Assembly: GCF_009923995.1 (NCBI RefSeq)
Contig: NZ_RFSK01000054.1
Span: 1 to 39,906 of the forward strand
Reading direction: 5' to 3'
Source of the DNA: Janthinobacterium sp.
GTDB taxonomy: Bacteria > Pseudomonadota > Gammaproteobacteria > Burkholderiales > Burkholderiaceae_D
Length of the DNA: 39,906 nt
Shown: in pieces, positions 15,589-24,333 of the stretch
How the letters are laid out: each line of letters begins with the position of its first letter
Position numbering within the stretch: position 1 is the stretch's first letter
Notes under the pieces: generated by a model
The model's database searches: none
The model's input: only the letters and a program-made list of their open reading frames with translations
Told to the model about the DNA's origin: nothing
Position numbers and translations under genes: made by a program

Positions 15589-16503
15589 CTAGAAGATTTG
15601 CGCCAGCAGCGGCAGCTGCTCCGCAAAGCGCTCCGTCAGCCACTTGCCCGCCTGGCCCGGCGGCGTGTCGGCGCGCTGGATCAGGTAGATCGGATAATTC
15701 TCGCCATTGTCGACGGCCAGCGGCAGGTGCACCAGGCGCCCCGCCTGCAGGTCGTCGCGCACCATCGCCTCGGGCATGTTGCCCCAGCCCAGGCCCGCGC
15801 GCAGCAGGGCGTGCTTGGAACCGAGGTCGCCCAGGCGCCAGTTGCGCAGTCCCAGCACGCCGAAATCCTGGCCTTCCGTCAGGGCGCTGCGGTCACTGAG
15901 CACCAGCTGTACGTGCTCGCGCGCCAGCGATGACGGAATCGGGCCGGCCAGCTGCGCCAGCGCGTGGCTGGGCGCGGCCACGGGGAGCAGGCGCACGTGG
16001 CCGACGGCCAGGCGCTCGAAGACGCTGGCCGTGGCCGTCATCCAGCCGCCGAGGCCGATATGGCAGCTGCCATCCATCACCAGTTGCGCCACGGCGCCCA
16101 TGGCCTCGATGCGCAAGCGCAGGGCGACGGTGGGGAACTGCGCCTGGAACGCCTCGAGCACGCGCACCAGCACGCAGGTGGGGAACATCACGTCGACGAC
16201 GACGGACACTTCCGCTTCCAGCCCGCCCGCCAGGGCCTTGGCCCGCGCGCGCATGCCGTCCACCTTCAGGGCCACGGCGCGCGCGTCGGCCAGCAGGGCG
16301 CGGCCCGCATCCGTCAGGGTGGGCTTGCGCTTGCCGCGGTCGAGCAGCACCACGTTCAGCTGTTCCTCCAGGTTGGCGATGGTGTAGCTGATCACCGACT
16401 GCGTGCGGTGCAACTGCCGCGCCGCATGGGCGAAACCGCCCGCGTCGATGACGGCGACAAACACGCGCAACTGGTCGAGCGAAGGCTGGCCCGGTTCTCT
16501 CAT
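15589..16503 (-). CDS. LysR family transcriptional regulator
   Basis: A 304-residue regulator. The N-terminal winged helix-turn-helix (residues about 8-67) reads SLDQLRVFVAVIDAGGFAHA and RQLHRTQSVISYTIANLE, the standard LysR pattern, and the substrate-binding domain occupies about 95-300. GGAG precedes the ATG. It diverges from azoR over 133 bases, the usual position of a LysR gene beside its target. It therefore probably controls azoR in response to a quinone, azo or electrophile-type effector; the effector is a guess. Confidence 0.88.
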   Translation of the reverse strand: MREPGQPSLDQLRVFVAVIDAGGFAHAARQLHRTQSVISYTIANLEEQLNVVLLDRGKRKPTLTDAGRALLADARAVALKVDGMRARAKALAGGLEAEVSVVVDVMFPTCVLVRVLEAFQAQFPTVALRLRIEAMGAVAQLVMDGSCHIGLGGWMTATASVFERLAVGHVRLLPVAAPSHALAQLAGPIPSSLAREHVQLVLSDRSALTEGQDFGVLGLRNWRLGDLGSKHALLRAGLGWGNMPEAMVRDDLQAGRLVHLPLAVDNGENYPIYLIQRADTPPGQAGKWLTERFAEQLPLLAQIF

Positions 16504-16636
16504 GGAAACTCCATATCTAAAAATTCGATGCTAAGCATTTATATTTACACGGTTTTATCGATGGTAGACCCGAACTATGATGTGTGCAAGCGCCGCGATG
16601 CGGCATTTCCGTCACCCGTTGTCGAAGGAGTATTTC
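16504..16636. promoter_or_regulatory. LysR/azoR divergent control region
   Basis: An AT-rich stretch between divergent genes, in a GC-rich genome. It contains TGCTAAGCA (16529-16537) and several T-N11-A candidates in the ATTTATATTTACACGG area, expected for LysR binding. No single site can be fixed by eye. Confidence 0.4.
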
Positions 16637-17242
16637 ATGAGCAAGGTCTTGTACATCAATAGCAGCGTGCGCAGCAACGGTTCCCTGTCGCGTCAATTAT
16701 CGGGCGAATTCGTCGCCGCACTGGCCGCGCAAGGCAACACCATCACCGAACGCGACCTGGCCCTGCAGCCCGTGCCGCACCTGACGGAAGAAATGATGGG
16801 CGCCTTCTTCACGCCGGCCGAACAGCGCAGCGCGCAGGCGGCCGCCACCGTGCAGCTGTCCGATACCCTCGTCGACGAATTGCTGGCCGCCGACGTGCTG
16901 GTGCTGGCCGCGCCCATGTACAACTTTTCCGTGCCCTCGACCCTGAAGGCGTGGATCGACCACGTGGCGCGCGCGGGCCGCACCTTCCAGTACACGGCCA
17001 ATGGCCCCGTCGGCCTGGCCACGGGCAAGAAAGCCTATATCTTCACGGCCAGCGGCGGTGTCTACAGCGAAGGCCCTGGCGCCGCGTATGACTACCTGAG
17101 CACCTACCTGCGCGCGGCGCTGGGCTTCCTCGGCATCACCGACATCGAGTTCGTGCGCGCCGAAGGCGTGGCCATGGGCGACGATGCCGTCGCCAGCGCG
17201 ATCGCCAAGAGCCGCGCCTCGATCGCCGCCCTGGCGGCCTGA
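16637..17242 (+). CDS. azoR: FMN-dependent NADH:quinone/azo oxidoreductase AzoR
   Basis: A 201-residue flavodoxin-fold enzyme that reduces quinones and azo bonds with NADH, giving protection from thiol-stressing quinones. It starts SKVLYINSSVRSNGSLSRQL (FMN phosphate loop), and has PMYNFSVPSTLKAWIDHVAR and TFQYTANGPVGL, the family hallmarks, with SGGVYSEGP near residue 140. The ATG at 16637 follows GAAGGAG and begins at the family's usual first residue. It is divergent from the LysR gene and followed by a hairpin, so it is monocistronic. Confidence 0.93.
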   Translation: MSKVLYINSSVRSNGSLSRQLSGEFVAALAAQGNTITERDLALQPVPHLTEEMMGAFFTPAEQRSAQAAATVQLSDTLVDELLAADVLVLAAPMYNFSVPSTLKAWIDHVARAGRTFQYTANGPVGLATGKKAYIFTASGGVYSEGPGAAYDYLSTYLRAALGFLGITDIEFVRAEGVAMGDDAVASAIAKSRASIAALAA

Positions 17243-17272
17243 ACTACGCCTTTCGAGGGATAGACAGCATCT

Positions 17273-17318
17273 CCGGGCTGGCATAAGCTTGCCGGCGGCA
17301 CGCCCCGTGCCAGCCCGG
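17273..17318 (+). terminator. Hairpin after azoR
   Basis: CCGGGCTGGCA (17273-17283) pairs perfectly with TGCCAGCCCGG (17308-17318); within the loop GGCACG and CGTGCC can form a second stem. No U-tract. The remainder of the gap up to 17523 holds nothing I can support: reading frames there have shadow-like composition. Confidence 0.5.
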
Positions 17319-17523
17319 CGAGCGGTTCGCCATGAAAGTCCCTCATGCACACACTGGCACGCGCAGCCTGCTGCGCAGGACGCCCGCCCGCGCCGCGCGC
17401 CAGCGGCATCGCCGCAGCCGGCAATGTCCCCTGCTTCAGCACCATCCGGCACGGCGCGCCGCGCACGCAAGAACAATCCCCCCATTTTCATCCCCGGCGC
17501 CCGCCACGGGGCAGCCGTTGCCG

Positions 17524-17823
17524 TCAGTCGCGCGGCAGTTCGCGAATTTCCACCGTGCCACCCGCGTTCAGTACGGGGTTGCCCAGTAATAATTTTTTCG
17601 CATCGTCTATACTTTCCGCTTGTACACGTATATAGCCCGACAAGTGTGGCGTCACCGCCCTGGCCTGGCCGGAGCGGTGGACACAGACCCCGGCACCGAT
17701 GGCGCTGCCGCCGCAGAAGCGGCCGCTGGCCCGCAGCATGGCAAAGTAGCTGTCCCAGGCGGGGGCGGCGGTGTCCATCGGTGTTTCCGTGTCGTCATGC
17801 ATGAAGATGATGTAGTCGTTCAT
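17524..17823 (-). CDS. YciI-family protein
   Basis: A 99-residue cytoplasmic protein of the YCII/DGPF dimeric ferredoxin-like fold. It begins MNDYIIFMHDD and has WDSYFAMLRASGRFCGGSAIG, GYIRVQAESIDDAKKLL and GGTVEIRELP, which match the family. Catalytic function is not known for most members; some act in halogenated aromatic breakdown or are linked to sigma factors. AGGAGA precedes the ATG. It is convergent with azoR and divergent from the next small gene. Confidence 0.8.
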   Translation of the reverse strand: MNDYIIFMHDDTETPMDTAAPAWDSYFAMLRASGRFCGGSAIGAGVCVHRSGQARAVTPHLSGYIRVQAESIDDAKKLLLGNPVLNAGGTVEIRELPRD

Positions 17824-17966
17824 CCGTTTTCTCCTGTGCCGCGTGATAAAAAAGATAGAGCTGAAGCGAGTATGCTGAGCATGCGCGAGCGCAAGTATTC
17901 CAACCCTTTACCGCGTCAGTCCGTAGAGACAAGCTGTCCGGCCATGCCAATTTTGGAGCAAACATC

Positions 17967-18221
17967 GTGCCGATCAAGTATGTTGATTTTTATGAAGTGA
18001 ATTACACGGCGGAACCTTTGCGGGGCTGTAAGCTGTGGGGCGCCTACGTCGCCATCTACGCCCCGTCACGCAACCCCATGCACCGGGTGAACCTGGTGAA
18101 AAAGCGCCGCGTCTCGGCCGACCGGCAGTTTACGACCCAGGCGGATGCCGTGGCCGAAGCGGGCGAGGTGGCCGTCAAGCTGGTCGAGCGGCGCCGGCGC
18201 CGCTACGTCTTCCACCCCTGA
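17967..18221 (+). CDS. Hypothetical protein, basic, GTG start
   Basis: An 84-residue protein beginning VPIKYVDFYEVNYTAEPL and ending in a run of arginines (VERRRRRYVFHP). There are no membrane segments and no family I can name. TTGGAG precedes the GTG at good distance, and codon use fits its neighbours. Its 3' end overlaps the end of the convergent Trp-rich protein gene by 19 bases, so the two antisense messages could interfere. Confidence 0.6.
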   Translation: MPIKYVDFYEVNYTAEPLRGCKLWGAYVAIYAPSRNPMHRVNLVKKRRVSADRQFTTQADAVAEAGEVAVKLVERRRRRYVFHP

Positions 18222-18442
18222 TGCCACTGCGCCGGATCCTGCAGCGCGCGCCAGGGCAGGATCTGCACGCGGCCCGAATGCACGGCCTCCAGTTCCACGT
18301 GCGTGACGGCGTCCTCCGGCGTGGCCGTCGCGCACAGCTTGACGACGAGGAAGTGTTTTTCCTTGTTGACGGGTGTGACGGCCGTCCATTTGCTGTTGAG
18401 TAATTTGTTCGGACGCAAGTGATTGCGCTTGGCAAGGTGCAT
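18203..18442 (-). CDS. TIGR02450 family Trp-rich small protein
   Basis: A 79-residue protein with the motif RPNKLLNSKWTAVTPVNKEK at residues about 10-30 and EKHFLVVKL next, the signature of the tryptophan-rich TIGR02450 family found mostly in gamma- and betaproteobacteria and cyanobacteria. Function unknown. Tryptophans occur at the conserved position in SKWTAV and again in the C-terminal half (ILPW, QW, GW). The ATG lies 70 bases from the divergent nicotinamidase gene. The 3' end overlaps the neighbouring plus-strand gene. Confidence 0.85.
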   Translation of the reverse strand: MHLAKRNHLRPNKLLNSKWTAVTPVNKEKHFLVVKLCATATPEDAVTHVELEAVHSGRVQILPWRALQDPAQWHQGWKT

Positions 18443-18512
18443 GGCGGCTCCCGGATTGGCGTGATGGCGACGTTGCCATTATCATGCACTATCCGCCACC
18501 CCGAGGATTGCC

Positions 18513-19376
18513 ATGAAACGCCAGCTGCACCTGCTCGTCATCGACCCGCAAAACGATTTTTGCGACCTGCCGCCCGACTGGCTGCCGGCGGGCACCGCGC
18601 CCGCGCTGGCCGTGCCCGGCGCCCACGCCGACTTGCTGCGCGTGGCGCAGCTGATCCAGGCAGGCGGAGCGGGTTTGACGCAGATCAGCATCACGCTCGA
18701 TGCCCACCACCGCTACGACATCGCCCATCCCGCCTTCTGGCGCACGGGTGACGGCGCTCCCGTCGCGCCGTTCACGCAGATCGGCGCGCGGCAGGTGCGC
18801 GACGGCCTGTACCGGCCCGCCGCCAGCGGCGCCTTGCCGCGCGCGCTGGCCTACCTCGATGCGCTGGAGCAGGCCGGGCGCTACCAGTTGATGGTGTGGC
18901 CCGTGCACTGCGAGATCGGCAGCTGGGGCCAGAATGTCCACGCGGCCGTGCGTGCCGCCTATAACGCGTGGGAAGTGGAGCACCTGCAAGTGGTCGCCAA
19001 GCTGAGCAAGGGCTCGAATCCCTGGACCGAGCATTATTCGGCCGTCATGGCCGAAGTGCCCGATCCGCAGGATGCGGCCACCCAGCTCAACCGCGCCTTC
19101 CTCGACACCCTGTTGCCGGCGCAGCAGATTTATCTCTGCGGCGAGGCGGGCAGCCATTGCGTCAAAGCCAGTACGGAGCACATCGCCGACTACCTGGAGG
19201 CGCAGCAAGGGCCGCAGGCGCTGGCGCGGCTGGTGCTGCTGACGGACTGCATGAGTCCCGTCATGGGCTTTGAAGCGCAGCAGCGCGACTTTCTTGCGGC
19301 CATGCAGGCGCGCGGCGTACGCCTGGCCAGCGCCGCCCAGGTCTTGCCGGAACTGCTGGCCAACGGGGCGGCGTAA
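18513..19376 (+). CDS. pncA: Nicotinamidase-like cysteine hydrolase
   Basis: A 287-residue isochorismatase-fold amidohydrolase, expected to convert nicotinamide to nicotinate. The catalytic triad is visible as Asp11 (VIDPQNDF), Lys166 (SKGSN) and Cys216 (GSHCVKAS), and the metal-site segment [15 protein letters not shown] corresponds to the D-x-H..H of PncA. It is longer than typical PncA (about 180-215 residues), the extra sequence lying mostly before Lys166. The partner gene pncB, next in the same direction after 79 bases, takes nicotinate to nicotinate mononucleotide, which supports the call. An uncharacterised amidase of the same fold remains possible. Confidence 0.85.
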   Translation: MKRQLHLLVIDPQNDFCDLPPDWLPAGTAPALAVPGAHADLLRVAQLIQAGGAGLTQISITLDAHHRYDIAHPAFWRTGDGAPVAPFTQIGARQVRDGLYRPAASGALPRALAYLDALEQAGRYQLMVWPVHCEIGSWGQNVHAAVRAAYNAWEVEHLQVVAKLSKGSNPWTEHYSAVMAEVPDPQDAATQLNRAFLDTLLPAQQIYLCGEAGSHCVKASTEHIADYLEAQQGPQALARLVLLTDCMSPVMGFEAQQRDFLAAMQARGVRLASAAQVLPELLANGAA

Positions 19377-19455
19377 CGCCATCCTGCAGGCGGGCGCTGC
19401 TGAAATGCCCGCGGTGGCGTACTATTCTGGCTTCAGGAAGTTGGAGAAACCACAC

Positions 19456-20646
19456 ATGACCCCGATAGTGCGCAGTTTGCTGGAAACCGATCTGTATAAA
19501 TTTACAATGTGGCAAGCATTGCTGCACGGTCATCCGAATACCCATACCGAATACGAATTTGTCTGCCGCAACGCCACCGTGTTCCCGCTGGCCGAACTGA
19601 AGGACGAGCTGGAGGAACAGCTCGACCACCTGTGCTCGATGTCGTTCGCCGACGACGAGCTGGCCTATTTGCGCACCCTGCGCTTCATGAAGAGCGACTT
19701 CGTCGACTTTCTGACGGTGTTCCGCTTCCAGCGCAAGTTCATCGACGTCAGCACGGATGGCGATACCCTGCTCGTGCACGCGGCCGGGCCGCAGGTGCAC
19801 GTGATGGGCTTCGAGATTTTCGTGCTGTACATCATCAACGAACTGTATTTCCGTCGCTTCGACCTCGATGCCGCCATGCGCGAAGGGCGCCACCGCCTGG
19901 GCTTGAAAGTGGCGGCCGTCAAGGAATTCGGCAAGCTGCCGCGGCGCAAGCATCCGTTTGAATTTTCCGATTTCGGCGTACGCCGGCGCTTTTCCGGCGC
20001 CTGGCATGACGAGGTGGTGCAGCGCCTGGCGCGCGAAGTGCCCGAGTATTTCAAGGGCACGTCGAATGTGTACCTGGCGAAAAAGCTGGGCATCGTGCCG
20101 ATCGGTACCATGGCGCATGAATACATGCAGTCGTTCCAGTCGTTTGGCGTGCGCCTGCGCGATTTCCAGAAAGCGGCGCTGGAGGACTGGGTGCAGGAAT
20201 ACCGGGGCGACCTGGGCATCGCCCTGACGGACGTGGTGGGCATGGATGCGTTCCTGGCCGACTTCGACCTGTATTTCGCCAAGCTGTTCGACGGCTTGCG
20301 CCACGATTCGGGCGACCCCGTCGAGTGGGGCGAAAAGGCGCTGGCCCACTACGCGGCCCTGCGCATCGATGCCAACACCAAGCGCCTCGTGTTTTCCGAT
20401 GGCCTGGACCTGGACAAGGCCTTCGCCCTGTACCAGCATTTCGCCGACCGCATCATGACGGGCTTTGGCATCGGCACCAATCTGACCAACGACGTGGGTT
20501 TGACGCCGCTCAATATCGTCATGAAACTGGTGCGCTGCAATGGCCAGTCCGTGGCGAAACTGTCGGATTCGCCGGGCAAGACCCTGTGCAAGGATGAAAC
20601 CTTCCTCGCGTACTTGCGGCAAGTGTTTCACCATCCTGCCGTGTAG
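19456..20646 (+). CDS. pncB: Nicotinate phosphoribosyltransferase
   Basis: A 396-residue cytoplasmic enzyme of NAD salvage that joins nicotinate to PRPP with ATP hydrolysis. Signatures: [16 protein letters not shown] at the start, the [12 protein letters not shown] segment with His221, matching the autophosphorylated His of the family, [17 protein letters not shown] (phosphoribosyl binding), [12 protein letters not shown] and [14 protein letters not shown] precedes the ATG at 19456, and the protein begins exactly at the family's first motif. Length is normal. The gene ends directly inside the third copy of the dispersed hairpin element. Confidence 0.95.
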   Translation: MTPIVRSLLETDLYKFTMWQALLHGHPNTHTEYEFVCRNATVFPLAELKDELEEQLDHLCSMSFADDELAYLRTLRFMKSDFVDFLTVFRFQRKFIDVSTDGDTLLVHAAGPQVHVMGFEIFVLYIINELYFRRFDLDAAMREGRHRLGLKVAAVKEFGKLPRRKHPFEFSDFGVRRRFSGAWHDEVVQRLAREVPEYFKGTSNVYLAKKLGIVPIGTMAHEYMQSFQSFGVRLRDFQKAALEDWVQEYRGDLGIALTDVVGMDAFLADFDLYFAKLFDGLRHDSGDPVEWGEKALAHYAALRIDANTKRLVFSDGLDLDKAFALYQHFADRIMTGFGIGTNLTNDVGLTPLNIVMKLVRCNGQSVAKLSDSPGKTLCKDETFLAYLRQVFHHPAV

Positions 20647-20778
20647 GCGCCAGGCATCAGCTGCTGCGCGCCGCGCTGCGCCCGCCGATGCGCACGGCCC
20701 CGGCGGCCCCGTGCCCGGCACGGTCCCGCTTCGCGGCCATCACTTGCTGCCGCTCGCCATGCTTCCGTCGGGGCGCTA
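20644..20778. repeat. Dispersed hairpin element, copy 3 (diverged)
   Basis: A 135-bp block filling the space between the convergent pncB and ABM genes. Shared blocks are CTGCTGCGCGCCGCG, CGATGCGCAC, GTCCCGCTTCGCGGCCA and CGCTCGC. The central hairpin is kept with different bases (CCGTGC-CCG-GCACGG). The outer ends, TAGGCGCC and GGGCGCTA, are loosely inverted and include both stop codons. It is GC-richer and about 18 bp longer than the other two copies. Confidence 0.55.
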
Positions 20779-21075
20779 GAAACCCGTCAACACCGTGTGC
20801 ATGTGCTCGACCTGCGGCGGCGCGGCGAAGAATTCGCCCACCAGGGCGCGCCAGGCCTGGAAGTCGTCGCTGCCGCGGAAATGCACGGTATGGTCTTCCA
20901 GGGTGGTCCAGCCCACCACCAGGCGGTACGCATCGCCGTTTTCGATCGAGCGCTCCAGGCGCATCGACTCGCAGCCGCGCGCGCGCTGGAACAGGGGCAC
21001 GGCTTTCGTCACGGCCGCCTCGAAGGCATCGTGCGTGGCCGGTTTGATCTGGATGTGGGCAATTTCAAAAATCAT
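20776..21075 (-). CDS. Antibiotic biosynthesis monooxygenase (ABM) domain protein
   Basis: A 99-residue protein of the dimeric ferredoxin-like ABM family: MIFEIAHIQIKP, AVPLFQRARGCESMRLERSIE, YRLVVGWTTLEDHTVHFRGS and FQAWRALVGEFF are the successive family segments. Such proteins include quinol and heme monooxygenases that work without cofactors, but many are uncharacterised. GGAA lies 9 bases before the ATG at 21075, and upstream in-frame codons are non-coding in character. It lies 66 bases after the start-distal end of the next minus-strand gene, possibly co-transcribed. Confidence 0.85.
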   Translation of the reverse strand: MIFEIAHIQIKPATHDAFEAAVTKAVPLFQRARGCESMRLERSIENGDAYRLVVGWTTLEDHTVHFRGSDDFQAWRALVGEFFAAPPQVEHMHTVLTGF

Positions 21076-21141
21076 GGCAAGTTCCGCTGTGGAATGAAGG
21101 AACGCCGATCTTGCCATAATTTGGCCGCGCAGGGGAGGGTG

Positions 21142-21573
21142 TCAGGGGGCCTGCACCCCTGTGCCTGCGCGCTGGCCGCCCGCATGGCTGGCCGTGCGCT
21201 GTTCGATGTCGCAGCCGTTGCATGCCTGCACGATGGCATGCGCCCGTTCCCGTTCCTGCGCAGTGCCGACGGCGACGATGAGGCGGAACATGCCGCGAAA
21301 TGCCGTGGTGCCGTAATTGCGCCGGTACACATGGTTGTCGCCGCCAAACACGGCGTTGATGGCACGCTCGAAACGGCCCGTGAAGGTGTCGCGATTGCCA
21401 ACGGTAAAATTGCCCTGCACGGGACCGGCTTCGTCGTCGCCCATGTCCAGCTGCACCGCGTGGGCGGCGAAACCGTCGGCCAGCAGGGCGCCGCGGGCGC
21501 GCTCCGCATCGGTGAAATGGTCGAAGATGCGGATCAGCGTGGCGCTGCGGGGAATGCTCATGGGCGTGCTCAT
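21142..21573 (-). CDS. Hypothetical protein, possible stress-protein (YflT-like) fold
   Basis: A 143-residue protein. The N-terminal half (TLIRIFDHFTDAERARGALL, then LDMGDDEAGPVQGNFTVGN) resembles proteins with a general-stress 17M-like domain, a small alpha/beta fold, but the similarity is loose. The C-terminal half has an RERAHAIVQACNGC stretch and a Gly/Ala-rich end. No membrane segment. The ATG at 21573 is preferred to codons further upstream, which read as non-coding; a second ATG four codons in is possible. It diverges from the DJ-1 gene over 195 bases. Confidence 0.6.
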   Translation of the reverse strand: MSTPMSIPRSATLIRIFDHFTDAERARGALLADGFAAHAVQLDMGDDEAGPVQGNFTVGNRDTFTGRFERAINAVFGGDNHVYRRNYGTTAFRGMFRLIVAVGTAQERERAHAIVQACNGCDIEQRTASHAGGQRAGTGVQAP

Positions 21574-21768
21574 GGCCAGGCTTTCAAAAAGGTCGTCTGG
21601 ATTTGACCCGTGAGGCTTGAAATAATTCTGGCTCAGCCTCCAAATTCCTGCATTAAGGCGCAAAAGTTTGATAAATATCCAGTATGGCTGCCAAGTCGCG
21701 CTAAGATACGCCCTGGGACGCACTGTGCCGACGGCGATGCGAGGGATGATCTTTCATAGGAGAACCAA

Positions 21769-22350
21769 ATGGCAGCGAAGAAAATTCTGTTTTTGACCGG
21801 CGATTTTGCAGAAGATTATGAAACGATGGTGCCTTTCCAGGCGCTGCTGATGCTGGGCCACACCGTGCATGCCGTCTGCCCCGGCAAGAAGAGCGGCGAG
21901 ATGATCAAGACGGCCATCCACGATTTCGAGGGCGACCAGACCTACACGGAAAAGCCGGGCCATTTGTTCACGCTCAATGCCAGCTTCGACGAGATCGACC
22001 CGGCCCACTATGATGCCGTGATGATCGCCGGCGGCCGCGCCCCCGAATACCTGCGCCTGAACGAGAAAGTCATCGCCGCCGTGCGCCATTTCGCCGACGC
22101 GGGCAAGCCTGTCGCCGCCGTCTGCCACGGCGCGCAATTGCTGGCCGCCGCCGACGTCATCCGCGGCAAGCGCATTTCCGCCTATCCCGCCTGCGCGCCG
22201 GAAGTGAAACTGGCGGGCGGCACGTATGCCGATATCGCCGTCACGGATGCCGTCACGGATGGCCAGTTCGTCACGGCGCCAGCCTGGCCCGCGCACCCGG
22301 CCTGGCTGGCGCAGTTCGTCAAGCTGCTGGGTACCGAGATTCATTTGTAA
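21769..22350 (+). CDS. DJ-1/PfpI family protein
   Basis: A 193-residue cytoplasmic protein of the DJ-1/PfpI superfamily. It has the conserved DFAEDYE acid region (residues 10-16), the strand [14 protein letters not shown], and the nucleophile elbow [10 protein letters not shown] with Cys119 followed by His120. Members serve as glyoxalase, deglycase-like, chaperone or protease-like stress proteins; the exact activity cannot be assigned, but the nucleophile is intact. ATAGGAGA precedes the ATG. It is monocistronic with a hairpin after the stop. Confidence 0.9.
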   Translation: MAAKKILFLTGDFAEDYETMVPFQALLMLGHTVHAVCPGKKSGEMIKTAIHDFEGDQTYTEKPGHLFTLNASFDEIDPAHYDAVMIAGGRAPEYLRLNEKVIAAVRHFADAGKPVAAVCHGAQLLAAADVIRGKRISAYPACAPEVKLAGGTYADIAVTDAVTDGQFVTAPAWPAHPAWLAQFVKLLGTEIHL

Positions 22351-22359
22351 CCTTTACCA

Positions 22360-22386
22360 GCCCGGCAGGCGCAGCGCTTGCCGGGC
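22360..22386 (+). terminator. Hairpin after the DJ-1 gene
   Basis: GCCCGGCA and TGCCGGGC form a perfect 8-bp stem with an 11-base loop, followed by a weak CTTTTC. It lies 9 bases after the stop and before the kinase start. Confidence 0.55.
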
Positions 22387-22413
22387 GCACCACTTTTCAG
22401 ATTCGAGCTTTTC

Positions 22414-23646
22414 ATGCATGCGCCGCGCAGTCATTCATCCCGCAAACAACTCCCCGCTTCGCGCTGGCGCCAGCGCCGCCTGGCGCAAGCCCAGTCCGGC
22501 CTGAGCGCCGCGCAGGAGCGCCAGCTGGCCACCCTGCACGACATTTCCACCCTGCTGGCGGGCCAGCATGCCATCGATGCGCTGTGCCGGGGCTTCCTGC
22601 GCCACGTGATGCAGTTCGCGCAGGCGGAAGGCGGCACCGTGCGCATCCTTGATCCGCAACAAGACACCGTGCACATGATCGTGCACGAGGGCATTTCCGA
22701 CGCCATGGTGGAAGAGGAGCACTGCATCCGCAACAACGATTGCCTGTGCGGCGCGGCCGTGGCCCAGGGCGTGATCCAGATCCGCGATTTCCGCCAGGCC
22801 GATGCACTGCAGCGCTACCGCTGCCAGGACGAAGGCTTCATCGCCATCGCCGTCTTTCCCATCCTGGCGCGCGAGCAGGTGGTGGGCAGTTTTTCGCTGC
22901 ACTTTGCGCGCCCGCAAGCCGTCCACGCACAGCAGCAGGGCTGGCTGGAAACCCTGGGCCAGAGCCTGGGCATCGCCATCGAAAACCAGCGCCTGATCGC
23001 GCGCGAAAAGGAATTCGCCGTGGCGCGCGAACGCAGCCTGCTGGCCGAAGGCTTGCACGACAGCATCGCGCAAAGCCTCAATTTCATCAGCCTGCAAGTG
23101 CAGATGCTCGACGATTCCGTGCGCCGCGGCCAGCTCGACGAGGCGGCCGAGGTGCTGCCGCTGATGCGCATGGGCGTCGAACAAAGCTACCAGGACGTGC
23201 GCGAACTGCTGGTCAACTTCCGCACGCGCTGGCATGGCAGCGACCTGGAAAGCAAGCTGCTGGAAGTGCTGGCCAAGTTCGAGCTGCAGACGGGCGTGGC
23301 CGGCACCCTGGACATGAGCGGCAACGGCGCGCCGCTGGCGCCCGAGCAGCAGCTGCAGATCCTGTTCATCGTGCAGGAAGCGCTGTCGAACATCCGCAAG
23401 CATGCGCAGGCCAGCAACGTGGCCCTGCGCGTGGAGAACGGGCGCGATTTCGCGCTGCAGGTGCGCGACGATGGCGAAGGCTTCGCCGCCCACCTGCGCG
23501 ACAAGAAAACGGAACTGCAGATCGGCTTGCGTATCATGCAGGAACGGGCCGAGCGGCTCGGTGCGCAGTTTGCCATCGACAGCACGCCCGGCGGCGGCAC
23601 GACGATCTCGCTGGCCCTGCCGGCAGCCCGGCGCCAGGCCGCGTAA
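22414..23646 (+). CDS. Soluble NarX-like sensor histidine kinase with GAF domain
   Basis: A 410-residue kinase without membrane segments. A GAF domain (about 45-185) senses a cytoplasmic signal; it contains a cysteine cluster, HCIRNNDCLCGAA, like the cysteines in the central module of NarX. A HisKA_3 domain follows with the phospho-accepting His215 in AEGLHDSIAQSL, then a HATPase_c domain (about 300-405) with QEALSNIRKHA, DDGEGF and GLRIMQERAERLG. It would phosphorylate the NarL/FixJ regulator encoded 37 bases downstream. I chose the ATG at 22414; an upstream one at 22378 is possible. The cysteine cluster suggests redox, metal or gas sensing, but no ligand can be proved here. Confidence 0.88.
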   Translation: MHAPRSHSSRKQLPASRWRQRRLAQAQSGLSAAQERQLATLHDISTLLAGQHAIDALCRGFLRHVMQFAQAEGGTVRILDPQQDTVHMIVHEGISDAMVEEEHCIRNNDCLCGAAVAQGVIQIRDFRQADALQRYRCQDEGFIAIAVFPILAREQVVGSFSLHFARPQAVHAQQQGWLETLGQSLGIAIENQRLIAREKEFAVARERSLLAEGLHDSIAQSLNFISLQVQMLDDSVRRGQLDEAAEVLPLMRMGVEQSYQDVRELLVNFRTRWHGSDLESKLLEVLAKFELQTGVAGTLDMSGNGAPLAPEQQLQILFIVQEALSNIRKHAQASNVALRVENGRDFALQVRDDGEGFAAHLRDKKTELQIGLRIMQERAERLGAQFAIDSTPGGGTTISLALPAARRQAA

Positions 23647-23683
23647 CAGTGAATTATTCCTATCAGGCAGAAGAAACAAACAC

Positions 23684-24331
23684 GTGAATCCTCCAATCAA
23701 AATCCTGCTGGTCGACGACCACACCCTGCTGCGCAGCGGCGTCAAGCTGCTGCTGCAGCGCAACCCTCAATTCCAGGTGGTGGGCGAGGCGTCGAACGGG
23801 CTCGACGGCGTCAAGCTGGCGACCGAACTGCAGCCGGACGTGGTGCTGATGGACTTGAACATGCCCGGCGTGTCCGGCGTGGAAGCGCTGCAGCTGATCC
23901 TGCAGGACTGGCCGCAGATGGCCGTGCTGATGCTGACCGTGTCGGAAAACGCGGCCGACCTGGGCGCGGCCCTGCGCGCGGGCGCGCGCGGCTACCTGCT
24001 GAAAAATATCGAGGCCGAGCAGCTGGGCCAGGCCATCGGCCGCGCCGCGGCCGGCGAATCCGTGATCGCCGACGCCATGACGGCCAAGCTCGTGTCGCAG
24101 TTCCGCGCCGGGCAGAACGCGCCCCAGGCCGACTACGACAAGCTGACGCCGCGCGAGCGCGAAGCCATGGCTTGCCTGGCGCGGGGCCAGAGCAACAAGG
24201 AAATCGCGCGCCAGCTGGACGTGGCCGAAAGCACGGTGAAGATCCACGTGCAGAACATCCTGAAAAAACTCAAGCTGAGCAGCCGCGTGCAGATTGCCGT
24301 GTATGCGGTCGAGCGCGAACTGGGTAAATAA
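23684..24331 (+). CDS. NarL/FixJ family response regulator
   Basis: A 215-residue regulator with a GTG start. The receiver domain (about 5-120) begins PIKILLVDDHTLLRSG, with acidic Asp11/Asp12 and the phospho-acceptor Asp57 in LMDLNMPG, the Thr in LMLTVSE and the Lys in GYLLKN. The C-terminal LuxR-type HTH (about 148-210) reads LTPREREAMACLARGQSNKEIA and STVKIHVQNILKKL. No ATG is available upstream in frame with coding character; GCAGAAG lies before the GTG. Partner of the kinase next to it. The stop is followed at once by dispersed element copy 2. Confidence 0.92.
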   Translation: MNPPIKILLVDDHTLLRSGVKLLLQRNPQFQVVGEASNGLDGVKLATELQPDVVLMDLNMPGVSGVEALQLILQDWPQMAVLMLTVSENAADLGAALRAGARGYLLKNIEAEQLGQAIGRAAAGESVIADAMTAKLVSQFRAGQNAPQADYDKLTPREREAMACLARGQSNKEIARQLDVAESTVKIHVQNILKKLKLSSRVQIAVYAVERELGK

Positions 24332-24333
24332 GC

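Noticed and set aside
17332..17635. Short plus-strand frames between azoR and the YciI gene
   Set aside because: Arg/Ala/Pro-rich with no recognisable pattern or good ribosome binding site; read as non-coding GC-rich sequence.
19261..20721. Long minus-strand frame opposite pncB
   Set aside because: Shadow of a gene with unmistakable family motifs; no start signal.
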